Under the pieces are notes generated by a model that searched no databases, was not told where the DNA came from, and was given only the letters and a program-made list of their open reading frames with translations. From assembly GCA_024449915.1 (NCBI GenBank), contig JAMZAV010000983.1, positions 340,500-404,499 of the forward strand: a stretch of 64,000 bases of DNA, given 5' to 3'. This DNA is from Sweltsa coloradensis (lineage: Eukaryota; Arthropoda; Insecta; Plecoptera; Chloroperlidae). How positions within the stretch are numbered: position 1 is the stretch's first letter; each line of letters opens with the position of its first letter. This document shows, piece after piece, positions 35,286-46,734 of the stretch. Position numbers and translations under genes: made by a program.

Positions 35286-36759
35286 CTTGTCGATTATTAT
35301 CGATTCATCGTTTTAAACAGGAATGCTGAATTTTCATAGTCGTAAGTATCAATACATCTTTTAAATCGAATATAAAACAGTTACTTATATTGAGTTACGA
35401 ATCAGTGTGAATGTTAACTTCTTGTAGACCGTAATGGCCATTCATGATTTTTTCAAATGTGTGACTGAAACAGAGAAATACAAATTAAATTCGGAAATCG
35501 TGCGACGAAATTCAAGTAACGATGACTTAAAACTCTATACTCGCACGAGAAATACAAGACAAAATATTTGCCTATACAAAGTTATTAGTGGTAATTTGTC
35601 AATGACAATTGTATACGGTACGACCAACCCTCTTACGCCATAACCATCAAGATACTCGCAATGTACTATAATACTTCAAGCATTTTTACAAATAATTAAA
35701 TATTTATCAGTTTTCCTGTATAAAGACGCTCCGGATTTGCCTCGAGGTATCAATAACGTCCCTTTGCCCAAAGCTGGTTGATACTTAAATACTTTGATGT
35801 GTCCTGGAGTCGGTATACCAGCGGATATCTTGGGCTTAATTAAAAAGAAAATAATTAAGTCAACGCACCACAAAAAGTTCATTGATGTGTAAAAGATTCA
35901 GTATTTAATCCAAAATTTCGACCAACAAGATGGTTAATTCAAGGACATTGCCTATAAAGTAATGCGTACTTTGGAAGCACATAATGGTTGTTTACTTTAT
36001 TTTTAATTACGTTCTCCAAGGTAAAATACGCACACATTGATGACATGTTTAATAATTATGCATTTACCCTTACTTCCAGCTTTTCGTGAGAAGCTAGACC
36101 TTTTTAGATTTATTTTTATTTTTACAACAAACCTGTGAAATATTTACAAAATAACCTCCTACTGCTTTAATACAGAAAGGAAGGTTTTAATATGAATCTC
36201 TTAGAAGCTTTGCACCAGTATGTCAAACAAGAATGTTTCTCGCCTATTTTGGCATAATATGCCATGAATAGTTGACTTGATCTCCCTTGCTTCTGATGAG
36301 AGCTATATACATATTTCAAATGTTGAAATAATATTGTGGGGTGAAAAGTGAATTGGTCAATAAGATAACCCATAGAAACTCGATGGATTGGGCGGTCAAG
36401 CTTAATAATAGATTTGTAAATGGTCATAAAACAATGTAAAAAATTAGCTCAACCCATCCAACAGTCTTGACAGCGTTCTCCTACCGTACATCCAAGAATT
36501 ATTGTGTATTTGATCGAAGCCCTGTAAAGCACAGCCATACATTTCTTTCAAATGGTATTGTATCATAATTAGTTCTACTTCTTGTATCTCCTAACCTAAT
36601 TCCGTTATATTTCTTATCCGCCTAAAAGTTTTAGGCCTATCTATACTTGGATCGAAGTTAAATTATGAACTCAAGAACCATTCGTTCTGCGAGCGTTGCA
36701 CCTAAAAGCATTATGGTCTCTTATCTCATTGACTTACTTCCAATTATTATTTAATTATT
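35286..36759. other. AT-rich spacer, no gene recognised
   Basis: Frames at 35434-35643, 35676-35882 and 36167-36427 yield no recognisable domain. Confidence 0.45.
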
Positions 36760-36764
36760 AATTA

Positions 36765-37367
36765 CTAGGAAAACGCTTAAGTCCCGCCGCGTTGTTGGAT
36801 GAGCGTAATTGGTGCATTGAGTTGTTAAGTGTTATGCGGATTTTCTGTTGTACTGTGAAAAAATCATTACTTAGTTGATTTTTTTTAAATTAATTTAAAT
36901 TAAATAAAAAATAAACTTTAATTTTTTTTTTTTTAATTATTCGTAATTTAAAAAAAGAAAAAAATCGTAAAATTTCGATTTTCATAACAAATAATTTTTC
37001 GATTGCGCTCAGATTTCACACGAATATATAAATTCATGAAATTAAGGTTCTGTGAAAAAATCATTACGATCGGATAAAGCATGTAGGTGCTATAAATCGA
37101 AGAATTTTGTTAAAAATCGAAAAAAATCTTAAAATTGCGATTTTCATGAGAAATAATTTTTCGATCGATTTTTCCCCCCGTGCAGTTCTTCGTTCAGAGA
37201 TTTCATAGACCTCCATAAAATTTCATCGCAATTGGAGTATTGGTTTAGCCGGAATCGTGTTCACAGACACACAAAAATACAAAAAGAAAAAAAAAAAAAA
37301 AAACATTCCGGATTTTTTTCTCCAGTGTAGTGAAATGGAATCTTCGCTTCGCTCGCTACGCTCATCC
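36765..37367 (-). mobile_element. Family B non-autonomous element, copy 2
   Basis: It has the same ends as copy 1 (minus-strand GGATGAGCGTAGCGAGCGAA to GCGTTTTCCTAG) with a shorter interior. The 5-bp flank AATTA occurs at 36760-36764 and 37368-37372, a perfect duplication. Its 5' end abuts the TAA microsatellite that forms the tail of the Dong-like retrotransposon. Confidence 0.8.
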
Positions 37368-37393
37368 AATTATTATTATTATTATTATTATTT
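37368..37393 (-). repeat. (TAA)n tract, 3' side of the retrotransposon
   Basis: About eight TAA units read on the minus strand, immediately after the element's AATAAA signal. It is either target sequence or a tail made at insertion. Confidence 0.85.
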
Positions 37394-38418
37394 TATTGAA
37401 TGTATTTCATACAAACTCGGTTAAAACCGGAGCTAACATGTTGTACGGACTTACGTCAAGTACTTCCATGTGTACCTATTACATACATTATTACTTTTGT
37501 CTTAACTCTAACTAAAATAAGTCATTTATAAATTCTAATATTGTTTGTAGATGATGTTTTCTTTCTGCTGTGTACGGTCGTGGCCGATTTCTCGTCGCCA
37601 TCCTAGCATTTGCTCTTCGGACTATGGGAAACCACGAAAACCATGTCAGGATGGAAGCTGTCTCGAAATCTCGAAGTATCATTCTTAGTTTAGAAATTTA
37701 CGAACTATTCTACACGTGTTGAGTATTACTGCCTTTTGAGTCTCGATGTATACATTGGGTTGAAGATCTAGTTGTTTAATGCTTTCATGTAGCTTCTTCG
37801 GTATGATGCCGTTGGCTGATATAATGAATGGGATTGTATTTACCTTTTTCTGTTTCCACATCTTCTTGATCTCAATTGCAAGTTCACTATACTTGTCAAT
37901 TTTTTTCTTCCACGTGGTCTCGACGTTATGGCACATTGGGATAGCAACGTCGATAAGGGTAGTTTCTTGTTTCTTCTTGTCAATTATTATTAAATCCGGT
38001 CTGTTGTGATGTATCGTTTGGTCTGTTATAACTGTGCGGTCGTAATATAATTTGTAATCTTTACTATCTAGTACTTTCTCTGGTTTGTATTTGTAGTAAG
38101 GTGTGTGTGTGTCAATGAGGTTGTACTTGATTGCTAGTTTTTGATGAATAATGTTAGCTACTTGGTTATGTCTGTAGAGGTAATCTGTTTGACATAGTGA
38201 CTTGCACCCGGATATGATGTGTTCGATTGTTTCACCCCTTGCACTACATTTTCTACATTGATCGTTTACTGTCGCATCTTGTATTATGTATTTTTTATAA
38301 TTGTTCGTCGCAATCACTCTGTCTTGAATAGCCATCATAAAACCTTCTGTTTCTCCAAATAGTTCCCCGTTGTTTAACCACCTATTTGATGCTTTAATAT
38401 CTACGTGACCTTTGTGTA

Positions 38419-38419
<1 letters not shown>
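37394..38419 (-). mobile_element. 5'-truncated Dong/R4-like non-LTR retrotransposon
   Basis: About 1.03 kb survives: the last 244 codons of the single frame and a 3' untranslated region of about 290 bp ending in CAATAAAA. It is bounded on both sides by TAA microsatellites (37368-37393 and 38420-38496). Dong, in the R4 clade, is known to insert into TAA repeats, so flanks and protein agree. The 5' truncation falls exactly at the microsatellite, as expected for incomplete target-primed reverse transcription. It lacks the reverse transcriptase domain and cannot move by itself. Confidence 0.8.
37685..38419 (-). pseudogene. C-terminal part of an R2/R4-type reverse transcriptase ORF
   Basis: An uninterrupted 244-codon frame, open at its 5' end to the microsatellite junction. 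It starts LHKGHVDIKASNRWLNNGEL, upstream of the first methionine at 38338. CRKC-SARGETIE-H-IISG-C is a CX2CX8HX4C zinc knuckle typical of R2/R4 elements. RPDLIIID followed by TTLID gives the RPDX14D core of the restriction-like endonuclease that nicks target DNA. A downstream helix containing KYSELAIEIKKMWK follows. The reverse transcriptase fingers, palm and N-terminal DNA-binding fingers are missing, so it is a truncated remnant, although the surviving frame has no stop or shift. It ends RIVRKFLN and a TAA stop. Confidence 0.85.

Positions 38420-38496
<77 letters not shown>
38420..38496. repeat. (TTA/TAA)n microsatellite, 5' side of the retrotransposon
   Basis: About 25 perfect units spanning 77 bp, directly adjoining the truncation point. 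Confidence 0.95.
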
Positions 38497-38498
<2 letters not shown>

Positions 38499-38578
38499 TT
38501 ATGTTTTGACGTAAATATTTTAAAGTCATTATTCAAAATAACAATTTAAATTTAAATAGAAAACATTCCAATATAGCT

Positions 38579-38862
38579 TAAAAAATAACGATTATTGTCA
38601 AAAAGTGTTTTACGATGTCGCATTTTACTTTTACCTACCATTCCCGACCTTCTGAAAGTCACATTTATTAAAAAATAATAATAATAAATATATATATATA
38701 ATAAAAAATAAAATAATAAAAATATAATATAATAAAATAATAAAATAATAATAAAAAAATATATAATAATATTAAAAAATAACGATTATTGTCAAAAGTG
38801 TTTTACGATGTCGCATTTTACTTTTACCTACCATTCCCGACCTTCTGAAAGTCACATTTATT
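38579..38862. repeat. 91-bp direct duplication around an AT microsatellite
   Basis: The 91-bp segment containing GTGTTTTACGATGTCGCATT occurs at 38579-38669 and 38772-38862, differing by one A in a run. Between the copies is a 102-bp (AATA/ATA)-rich tract. Confidence 0.9.
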
Positions 38863-40580
38863 CTGCGATGTTCGCCCCTTACCTTGCCAGGAATATATGT
38901 GAAATCTCTCGCTGTGGATTTCCATAACTGGGAGAGAAACAGTTATGAATTCAACCGTGGTGGCCACAAGAAACGATAGTGGCCGATTGATTGATGATGT
39001 CGATGGGATTGGGGGGGGGGGGGCGCACTAAACGTGATACCGGCGTACCGGACGCGCAGGCGTCTGCTATGCACGTGCGAACAATGTGTGTACGCTTGTA
39101 TGCGATCGTGCGTGTGTGTACCTGTTCCAGTGTACATAGCGCTCAATTACAAAGCCAGTCTTGAAATGAAATTCATCAAATGTATTCGCAGGTTATATGC
39201 CCTACATGCGTGTATATTTGGGTGGGGTTGTGCGGTGTAGTGGGGTGCGGAGCCATGTTGATTCGGGCTGGTCTCATTAATCATCTCCCATCATCGAAGC
39301 AAACTGTCGACATCTCATGGGAGTGGGGAGGGGGAGATGGTGGGAGAGGGAGTGAGATTGAAAGAGCAAATGAGGGGGTTGGAGGAGACTATTAGGGGAA
39401 CAGAAAATGTAAAAAAAAGCTGTGGAGAATAAAAGAAGCTACGCTTGGAGAGACGTAGTAAAACAAATACGTTGACAGGCAACAAGATGAAAAGAGTCGA
39501 TGACATATGAGGCATGACTAGGAATGTAGGGTTCATTTGGGCATGTCCGCATCTCTGCGAAGAGAAAGGTACGAATGATAAGCAGTAGGGATAAACATGT
39601 GTTCACTTGCCTTTGTTGCAAGTTTCAAGAAATAAAATAAACGAATCGGAATAGATAGATACTGAATATAAGGAAATGCCTTCAGCACTTGTAGTAGTGT
39701 ATGTTAAATGAATGTTCTACACAGAACTGTAGTTCATTTACTTGTATGACCATTTCTTGACGTTTTATTGATGGCATATAACTATTGAATGGGTCTAGTT
39801 GTAGGATTTCTCTCGATGGTTATAAAAGAAGAAACATAATTTCATTTTTTCAACGAATTGAAAAAGGTAAAACACAAAACTTATTTTCTCTAGGAAAACT
39901 CCAACTGTTCTTTTTCGGTATTGCAGTGACGAAACTAAATGCCCCCTTCAATTTGTTACATGTGCATGTTTTCAATCGTACACCACTCCGTTGAGTGTTC
40001 TTTAACTTTTCCACTACCTCAAATTATGCAAGTGATTTTTTTTTATATACAACCGCTATATAGAGTCAACCGCTCAGCAATTTCATTAGTGCATCTCTTT
40101 CCTTGTTTTAAAACATGAGAAGCATGCGAAACATCTTAATTCCAGCCATTATCACTGTGTCATACATTCTGATTTTAGTTCGTCAAGTATAAATGTGTCG
40201 ACACCAACACCTACCAAACCGTCGCCACAATGGAAGATCGGGGTTCGGGTTACATCATGGAAGCTGCAAGCAGAAACTCTCGCAAGGGTCATGGGGATTT
40301 AATTTAGCTTCCGATACAGACAGCTGTGGGCTCTAATCCTAGAGGTCATGATTAACTTACCTATAAATCAATCAATCGCCGTTACGCTCGATGTAATTGA
40401 GACAATGATGTACCGCAATTATTAAATTATCCTTCACTGTAATTCAATTGTTGTAATTAAATGGGTTTACGACAAATACACTTGTTAATCGGAGCTGTAT
40501 TTGTAGAACAAAGACCATTATTATTGCACTGTGTGCTTAGTCCACACTTTTTATCTTACCCCTCCCACCAGGATGAAAGT
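38863..40580. other. Spacer, no gene recognised
   Basis: Contains a G run at 39011-39023 and a purine/G-rich tract at 39316-39395 (GTGGGGAGGGGGAGATGGTG and onward) able to form a quadruplex or triplex. Short frames yield nothing recognisable. Confidence 0.45.
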
Positions 40581-40581
40581 A

Positions 40582-41264
40582 CTAGGAAACGCTCAGTTGG
40601 ACGCGTTGATAAGCGAGCACGTGCTATAGCTAGACCCACATTGCACATTTCTTTAAATTTTAAAATTTACGACGTTCGCGTTTCCAGTATTATTTATTAT
40701 TGCCAAGGTATTTGGGTAAACCCGTGTTTAAATCTTTACTTTAAAATCCACCGCCATCTAGAGGACCTTGACTCCTTGGGAAAACTTTTTAAACACTTTG
40801 TTGACAATTAATAGACTGCTTCCTCGAAAGTATTTTGATTACTTCTAGGTGGCAGTGCATTAGAAACTTCGCGCGTCTTTTCGTTGCCATGGCAACGTTA
40901 CTTTTGTTATAATGTAATTTCCATCTACACTACTTATCGGATCAAAATAAAATTAACATATTCGTGACCGGACGGACATTCTAAATGATTTGGCTATCTC
41001 AGATTTTGTCGCCGTTGAGTTTGACAAAAAAACTTTCGATTAACTTTAATGTAACTTTTTAACTTTTTGAACGATTTTGCCACAAAACTAATGGCATTCA
41101 ATCGAGAACAAAGCTTGCGGATGGTGAAAATTTCAACTCGATCCGAGCCTCCGTTCGAACGTTATCGCGAGACATACAAAAAAAAACACAAACAAAACAA
41201 AAAAACAAAACCAGTGACTATTTTTTCCGGCAGAGTCAAATGGAAACGCTCGCTTCGCTCGCTT
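40582..41264 (-). mobile_element. Family C non-autonomous element, copy 1
   Basis: On the minus strand it starts AAGCGAGCGAAGCGAGCG and ends GAGCGTTTCCTAG. It carries A- and CAAA-rich tracts near the start, and a palindromic GTTGCCATGGCAAC at 40883-40896. It shares end structure with families A and B but has a different interior. A truncated second unit follows head to tail at 41265-41858. It is non-coding. Confidence 0.75.
40883..40896. promoter_or_regulatory. RFX X-box-like palindrome carried by family C
   Basis: GTTGCCATGGCAAC is a perfect palindrome and fits the optimal X-box bound by RFX transcription factors. It recurs in every family C unit (41460, 42971, and as GTTACCATGGCAAC at 43957 and 44257). 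Binding is inferred from the motif only. Confidence 0.4.
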
Positions 41265-41858
41265 AATTATTTATTATTGCCAAGGTATTTGGGTAAACCC
41301 GTGTTTAAATCTTTACTTTAAAATCCACCGCCATCTAGAGGACCTTGACTCCTTGGGAAAACTATTTAAACTCTTTGTTGACAAATAATAGACTGCTTCC
41401 TCGAAAGTATTTTGATAACTTCTAGGTGGCAGTGCATTAGAAACTTCGCGCGTCTTTTCGTTGCCATGGCAACGTTACTTTTGTTATAATGTAATTTCCA
41501 TCTACACTACTTATCGGATCAAAATAAAATTAACATATTCGTGACCGGACGGACATTCTAAATGATTTGGCTATCTCAGATTTTGTCGCCGTTGAGTTTG
41601 AAAAACAAACTTTCGATTAACTTTAATGTAACTTTTTAACTTTTTGAACGATTTTGCCACAAAACTGATGGCATTCAATCGAGAACAAGCTTGCGGATGG
41701 TGAAAATTTCAACTCGATCCGAGCCTCCGTTCGAACGTTATCGCGAGACATACAAACAAAAAAAACAAACAAACAAACAAACAAACAAACAAAAAAAAAC
41801 AAAACCAGTGACTAATTTTTCCGGCAGAGTCAAATGGAAACGCTCGCTTCGCTCGCTT
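41265..41858 (-). mobile_element. Family C, tandem partial copy 2
   Basis: It repeats 40690-41264 almost base for base, beginning at ATTATTTATTATTGCCAAGG and lacking the CCTAG end. The junction shows the duplication arose within the element. The CAAA tract is expanded at 41756-41795. GTTGCCATGGCAAC lies at 41460-41473. Confidence 0.8.
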
Positions 41859-42596
41859 AAAAAAATGCTAAGTATGAGGAGTTTTTAAGTAATGCACATA
41901 TTGCCAAAAACCCTAATTCTCATTGATTTCAGGAGCGAATAACTTCAAAAAATTATGTCTCCCCACAATTTTGAGTTACTTGATTTGCATGAAACACAAA
42001 TAGTAAAAATAAACGTTTGGGGTAATATCCCACTTTAGAAGTATCTAGACTCGTTACAAAGGACGAGTAGTCGCATCAGTGAAACTTTAAAAAAATTCGC
42101 TCCAACAATACTGATTTAAGAGTATAGGTTGGTGGGCCAAGATGTTTAACAGCCGTCCGCCCCACACAGTCCCACCGCTAGCGTATAAGGTACAAGGTGC
42201 GACCATCGCAACTAAACAAACAGGACTCATTGCTAATGCATGGGACACAGGAGACGGGTAGGCCCACTAAAGCCAATCCAGCCCTCACCTAACCTCAAAT
42301 ATTGATGCGGTGAGACCCTCCGAGGTTCACTCTGTCACTGTAGGTGTATTGATGAGCTATTCATAGGTGACCGGTGAATTAGTTACTATGTCTGTGCCAT
42401 GGACCCCCCGAACACTTGGAATTATGTACATACATACGAAGGAAAATTATCGGAGTTATGTGTTATGAATGATGTATTAACAAGATACGTGCAAGCATAG
42501 TTGTGCTATGCACAGTTGTGAAATGAATTATAATAAAGCGGACAAACGTCACAACCTACAGCAAACAAAGGACGTTTGATTAGCAGTAAGATTCAT
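41859..42596. other. Spacer, no gene seen
   Basis: No recognisable feature between family C copies 2 and 3. Confidence 0.5.
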
Positions 42597-42601
42597 TATT
42601 A

Positions 42602-42658
42602 AGCGAGCGAAGCGAGCGTTTCCATTTGACTCTGCCGGAAAAATTTGTCACTCGTTTT

Positions 42659-42690
<32 letters not shown>

Positions 42691-43307
42691 TATGTCTCGC
42701 CATAACGTTCGAACGGAGGCTCGGATCGAGTTGAAATTTTGACCATCCGCAAGCTTTGTTCTCGATTGAATGCCATTAGTTTTGTGGCAAAATCGTTCAC
42801 AAAGTTAAAAAGTTACATTAAAGTTAATCGAAAGTTTTTTTTTCAAACTAACGGCGACAAAATCTGAGATAGCCAAATCATTTAGAATGTCTCGTCCGGT
42901 CACGAATATGTTAATTTTAGTTTGATCCGATAAGTAGTGTAGATGGAAATTACATTATAACAAAAGTAACGTTGCCATGGCAACGAAAAGACGCGCGAAG
43001 TTTCTAATGCACTGCCACCTAGAAGTAATCAAAATACTTTCGAGGAAGCAGTCTATTATTTGTCACCAAAGAGTTTAAATATTTTTCCCAATGAGTCAAG
43101 GTCCTCTAGATGGCGGTGGATTTTATCCACAAAGTAAAGATTTACATACGGGTTTACCCAAATACCTTTGCAATAATAAATAATATCGGAAACATGGCCC
43201 TGTGGACAGCGAAACGTCGCAAATTTTAAAATTTAAAAAAATGCGTATTGTGGGTCTAGCTATAACACGTGCTCGCTTATCAACGCGTCCAACTGAGCGT
43301 TTCCTAG
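42602..43307 (+). mobile_element. Family C non-autonomous element, copy 3
   Basis: The most complete copy, in the opposite orientation to copy 1. It starts AGCGAGCGAAGCGAGCG and ends GAGCGTTTCCTAG. TATTA flanks it perfectly at 42597-42601 and 43308-43312. A T run occupies 42660-42689. GTTGCCATGGCAAC lies at 42971-42984. Confidence 0.8.
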
Positions 43308-43312
43308 TATTA

Positions 43313-43635
43313 TAAACACTGGACATATTTCAGTCATATTCAACTGCGATAGTATAGAGCAGAAATAATCTTAGAATACATATTATTATGTAAACGTATA
43401 AATATCAAGTTATTTAAGAGGCTTCCTGAATAATACGACTACATGCAGCATTGAGTTCTGAGGGATAGATTTGCAATATTAGTAACGTAGTTGTTGTACA
43501 TAACGCTTACAGTTTAATAAAAACCAAAGTTTAAACAAAACTTTTGCCGTTTAACTTTTATAGGACGGTGGGATACATATTTCCCACCACTTTTCAAAAG
43601 CTACACAGTTATATCTGCCCTCAGTTTTTCATTAA
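43313..43635. other. Spacer, no gene seen
   Basis: A short unique segment between two family C copies. Confidence 0.5.
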
Positions 43636-44601
43636 GAGAGCGAAGCGAGCGTTTCCATTTGACTCTGCCGGAAAAAATAGTCACTTTTTTTGTTTGTTTG
43701 TTTGTTTGTTTGTATGTCTCGCCATAACGTTCGAACGGAGGCTCGGATCAAGTTGAAATTTGGACCATCCGCAAGCTTCGTTCTCGATTGAATGCCATTA
43801 GTTTTGTGGCAAAATCGTTCAAAAAGTTAAAAAGTTATATTAAAGTTAATCGAAAGTTCTTTTTTCAAACTAAACGGCGACAAAATCTGAGGTGGCCAAA
43901 TCATTTAGAATGTCTGTCCCTAGTGTAGATGGAAATTACATTTTAACAAACGTAACGTTACCATGGCAACGAATTTGTATGTCTCGCCATAACGTTCGAA
44001 CGGAGGCTCGGATCGAGTTGAAATTTGGACCATCCACAAGCTTCGATCTGGATTGAATGCCATTAGTTTTGTGGCAAAATCGTTCAAAAAGTTACAAAGT
44101 TAAATTAAAGTTAATCGAAAGTTTTTTTTCAAACTAAACGGCGACAAAATCTGAGGTGGCCAAATCATTTAAAATGTCCGGCCGGTCACGAATATGTTAA
44201 TTTTATTTTGATCCCATAAGTAATGTAGATGGAAATTACATTTTAACAAAAGTAACGTTACCATGGCAACGAAAAGTCGCACGAGGTTGTTGGCCACTAT
44301 ATGCACTGCCACCTAGAAGTAATCAAAATGTGTCGGGGAAAGCGTGTATTTTTGTGCCAAAGAGTAAAAATAGTTTTTCCAAAGAAATGATGTAAAGGGC
44401 CCTCTAGAGGGCGGGGTTTTTACCCTCAAAGTAAAGGTTTACCCCGGGGTTTACCAAATACCTTGCCAAAATCTAATTTTGGTAAACATGGCCCCTGGTC
44501 AGCGAACATCGCAAAATTTTAAAAATTTTAAATAAATTCAATGTGGGTCTATTTTATAGAACGTGCGCTTATAACGCGCCCCAAACTGGGGGTTTTCCTA
44601 A
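43636..44601 (+). mobile_element. Family C, copy 4, with internal duplication
   Basis: It starts GAGAGCGAAGCGAGCG and carries two head-to-tail units of 265 bp (TGTATGTCTCGCC at 43711 and 43976). It ends in a degraded GGTTTTCCTAA. The GTTACCATGGCAAC variant of the palindrome occurs at 43957-43970 and 44257-44270. From about 44330 homopolymer lengths depart from those of the other copies, so the apparent degeneration is probably sequencing error. Confidence 0.7.
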
Positions 44602-45837
44602 TTTTTTTAACACGGCAAAAAAAGCTGCTTTGTTTTTTTTAAAATTGGAGAATTTTTTTCCCACACTAAATTCAAATGTTTAGAACGATTTTTGTAATGA
44701 TTAAAAATTTTAATTGTGTAGAAAAAAAAAAAACATACAAAAATTTCCGGGATGTCCCGGATATTTTTTTTGCCGTAGAAGATTCAATTTGAACGTGTAA
44801 AAAAGGGGAAAAAACAATTTAAAATTGCAAAAAAGATAATTATTGAAAAAAACTCAAATTTGGTTTTCCCCCACATTCGATGCAATTTGGAACCCAAAAT
44901 CGATATTTGGAAAAAAATTTTGAGAAAAATATATTTAAAAAAACATAAATTCTTTTTAAAAATCAAAAATTTTAAAAATTGTTAATTAGAAAGCAAAATT
45001 TTGGGCCCCTGTCTTTGTATTTAAAGGGTAAAAGGGTATAGCTCGGACTGAAAATTTCAAATTTTCACAAAAAAAAATTAATCATTCCATGTCTGTTTGT
45101 TTATCTCTGTTATTCACACGTCGCAATACCTATTCGCTTCTCAAGGTTTAATGCCGGTGACTTATTTTTTAACATTGGGCCCCCGCAGCGGGGGACAAGG
45201 GAAAAAACACAATGGTAGTAAAGGGAAAAGTCAAACTTTTGATTGAGTTTTAAGATATTTTCAAGTACGTAGAAGGATCTGAATCGACTAGAAATATAAA
45301 AGAAGGCAAAGGGGTAATATTAAATAATGATTCTTTGCAACGAGCGGGTTCGTGGAACGTGTTAAGATAAGTTAAAAAAGCTGGGGCTATCCTACAAAAT
45401 TTGCTTAGCTTCCGACCCCACAACTTCACGGGATTTTTAGCACGGTATAATCAAGGCCGTGGATATTCGTACGTCACCCGAAATAACTTTGGGTTTTTTA
45501 AGAGTTGAAGGTAAAAAAGGCAAAAAATTTTTCCACGGTCAAAGATTTGATGGCTAAAAAAAGTAAGTATAAGTCATTGATAAAAGTTGTAGGCCCTCAG
45601 TGAGTGACAAGTTGTTGTCTCTGTATGAATGCGTTACGGTCAGTTTCTTTTATACCCTCGAAAAAAATTTTATTGACAAATTATTTTACAAATTAAGACA
45701 CCATTTTTGGTTTAATGGTCATGAAGTGCTGAAAAAAAACAAGCTAGAAGTGGGTGAAAAGGTTTAACTAGACCTACGGCTAGGCCAAAAATACACTTAC
45801 AATAGACCTTGTTTTGGGGGCTTGGACCCCGGGCCCC
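44602..45837. other. AT-rich, low-quality-looking spacer
   Basis: No gene. Many homopolymer runs; nothing recognisable. Confidence 0.5.
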
Positions 45838-46050
45838 CCCCCATAGTTGCTATCAAACTTTAAATAACCGTCAAACCCCTGGAGGGGGACCGGCACCTCC
45901 ACCAAAAGTCTGCTATCAAACATTAACTAACCGCAACCACTGGAGGGTGGACCGGCACCTCTCCCAATAGTCTGCTATCAAACTTTAACAAAACTCAACC
46001 GCGGGAGGGGGGACCGGCCCTCCCCCAAATAGTCTGCTATCAAACTTTAA
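45838..46050. repeat. 62-63 bp satellite, block 1
   Basis: Three to four monomers. Each contains GTCTGCTATCAAACTTTAAC, then a GGAGGGTGGA segment, then CCGGCACCTCCACCA or a degraded form. The exact 15-mer occurs at 45890-45904. The same unit forms the block at 49019-49490. Confidence 0.8.
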
Positions 46051-46600
46051 ACTACCCAAGTAGAACTCGGACGCCTTTCCCGACGTTTTCCCGCCGGACT
46101 TTACGTCCAACGTCGTATTTGAGTCGGATTCCGCGGGGGAAAATTTATACGGAGTTATGACAGGATAAAACGGCATGGGAAGGGGGGATACGCGCTCCAT
46201 ACAGGCTCGTATCCCCCGCGAATAGGGTTTGGTACGCCGGTGGAAATTTAGTGGCGTATTTAGGGCCGATTAGTAGGTACCAGGGGAAAAAAGAACGCGT
46301 TCCAAAAGTTTTTCCGCCGGTACCATTAATCGTATCTACGTTGGATTTCTCATGCTCCAACGTCGGGTTTTAAGATTATTACAGAATAAACATCATCTAA
46401 ACGCCCCCCGGTTAAAGCGGTGTCCCGCGTTTGGACGACTTGATAAGATGGCGTATCAACTCGTAAAGCCGGTTTAACACCCGCATAAACAGCGAAAGCG
46501 CCGCGTGTACGATACAAACCCACCTCTTACTACTCCTCTAATCCGCGTTTCACCCGCCGCGTAAATCAGCGTTGGTACGACGGTGACAAAAGACAATGGT
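46051..46600. other. GC-rich, CG-dinucleotide-rich stretch
   Basis: About 550 bp rich in CGACG, CGCCGG and CGTCC words with weak internal similarity (GTTTTTCCGCCGGT against GTTTTCCCGCCGGA). It may be a decayed satellite. No gene is supported. Confidence 0.35.
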
Positions 46601-46734
46601 TTTTATCATTAAAATTTGATTTCATCAATTTGATAGTGATGCAGAGTGAACCTGAAAGAATGACATACACCATTAGACAGCCCAGAGGAAGGTTACCATT
46701 GCATATTAATTTCGTGTGTCTAAAAACCTGCGAC

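Noticed and set aside
37394..38419. R2 insertion in 28S ribosomal DNA
   Set aside because: The flanks are TAA microsatellites, not 28S sequence, so the R4/Dong type is preferred.
40551..40570. TACCCCTCCCACCA just left of family C copy 1 as another tRNA-Ala motif
   Set aside because: It lacks the GGCA core and can be explained by chance.
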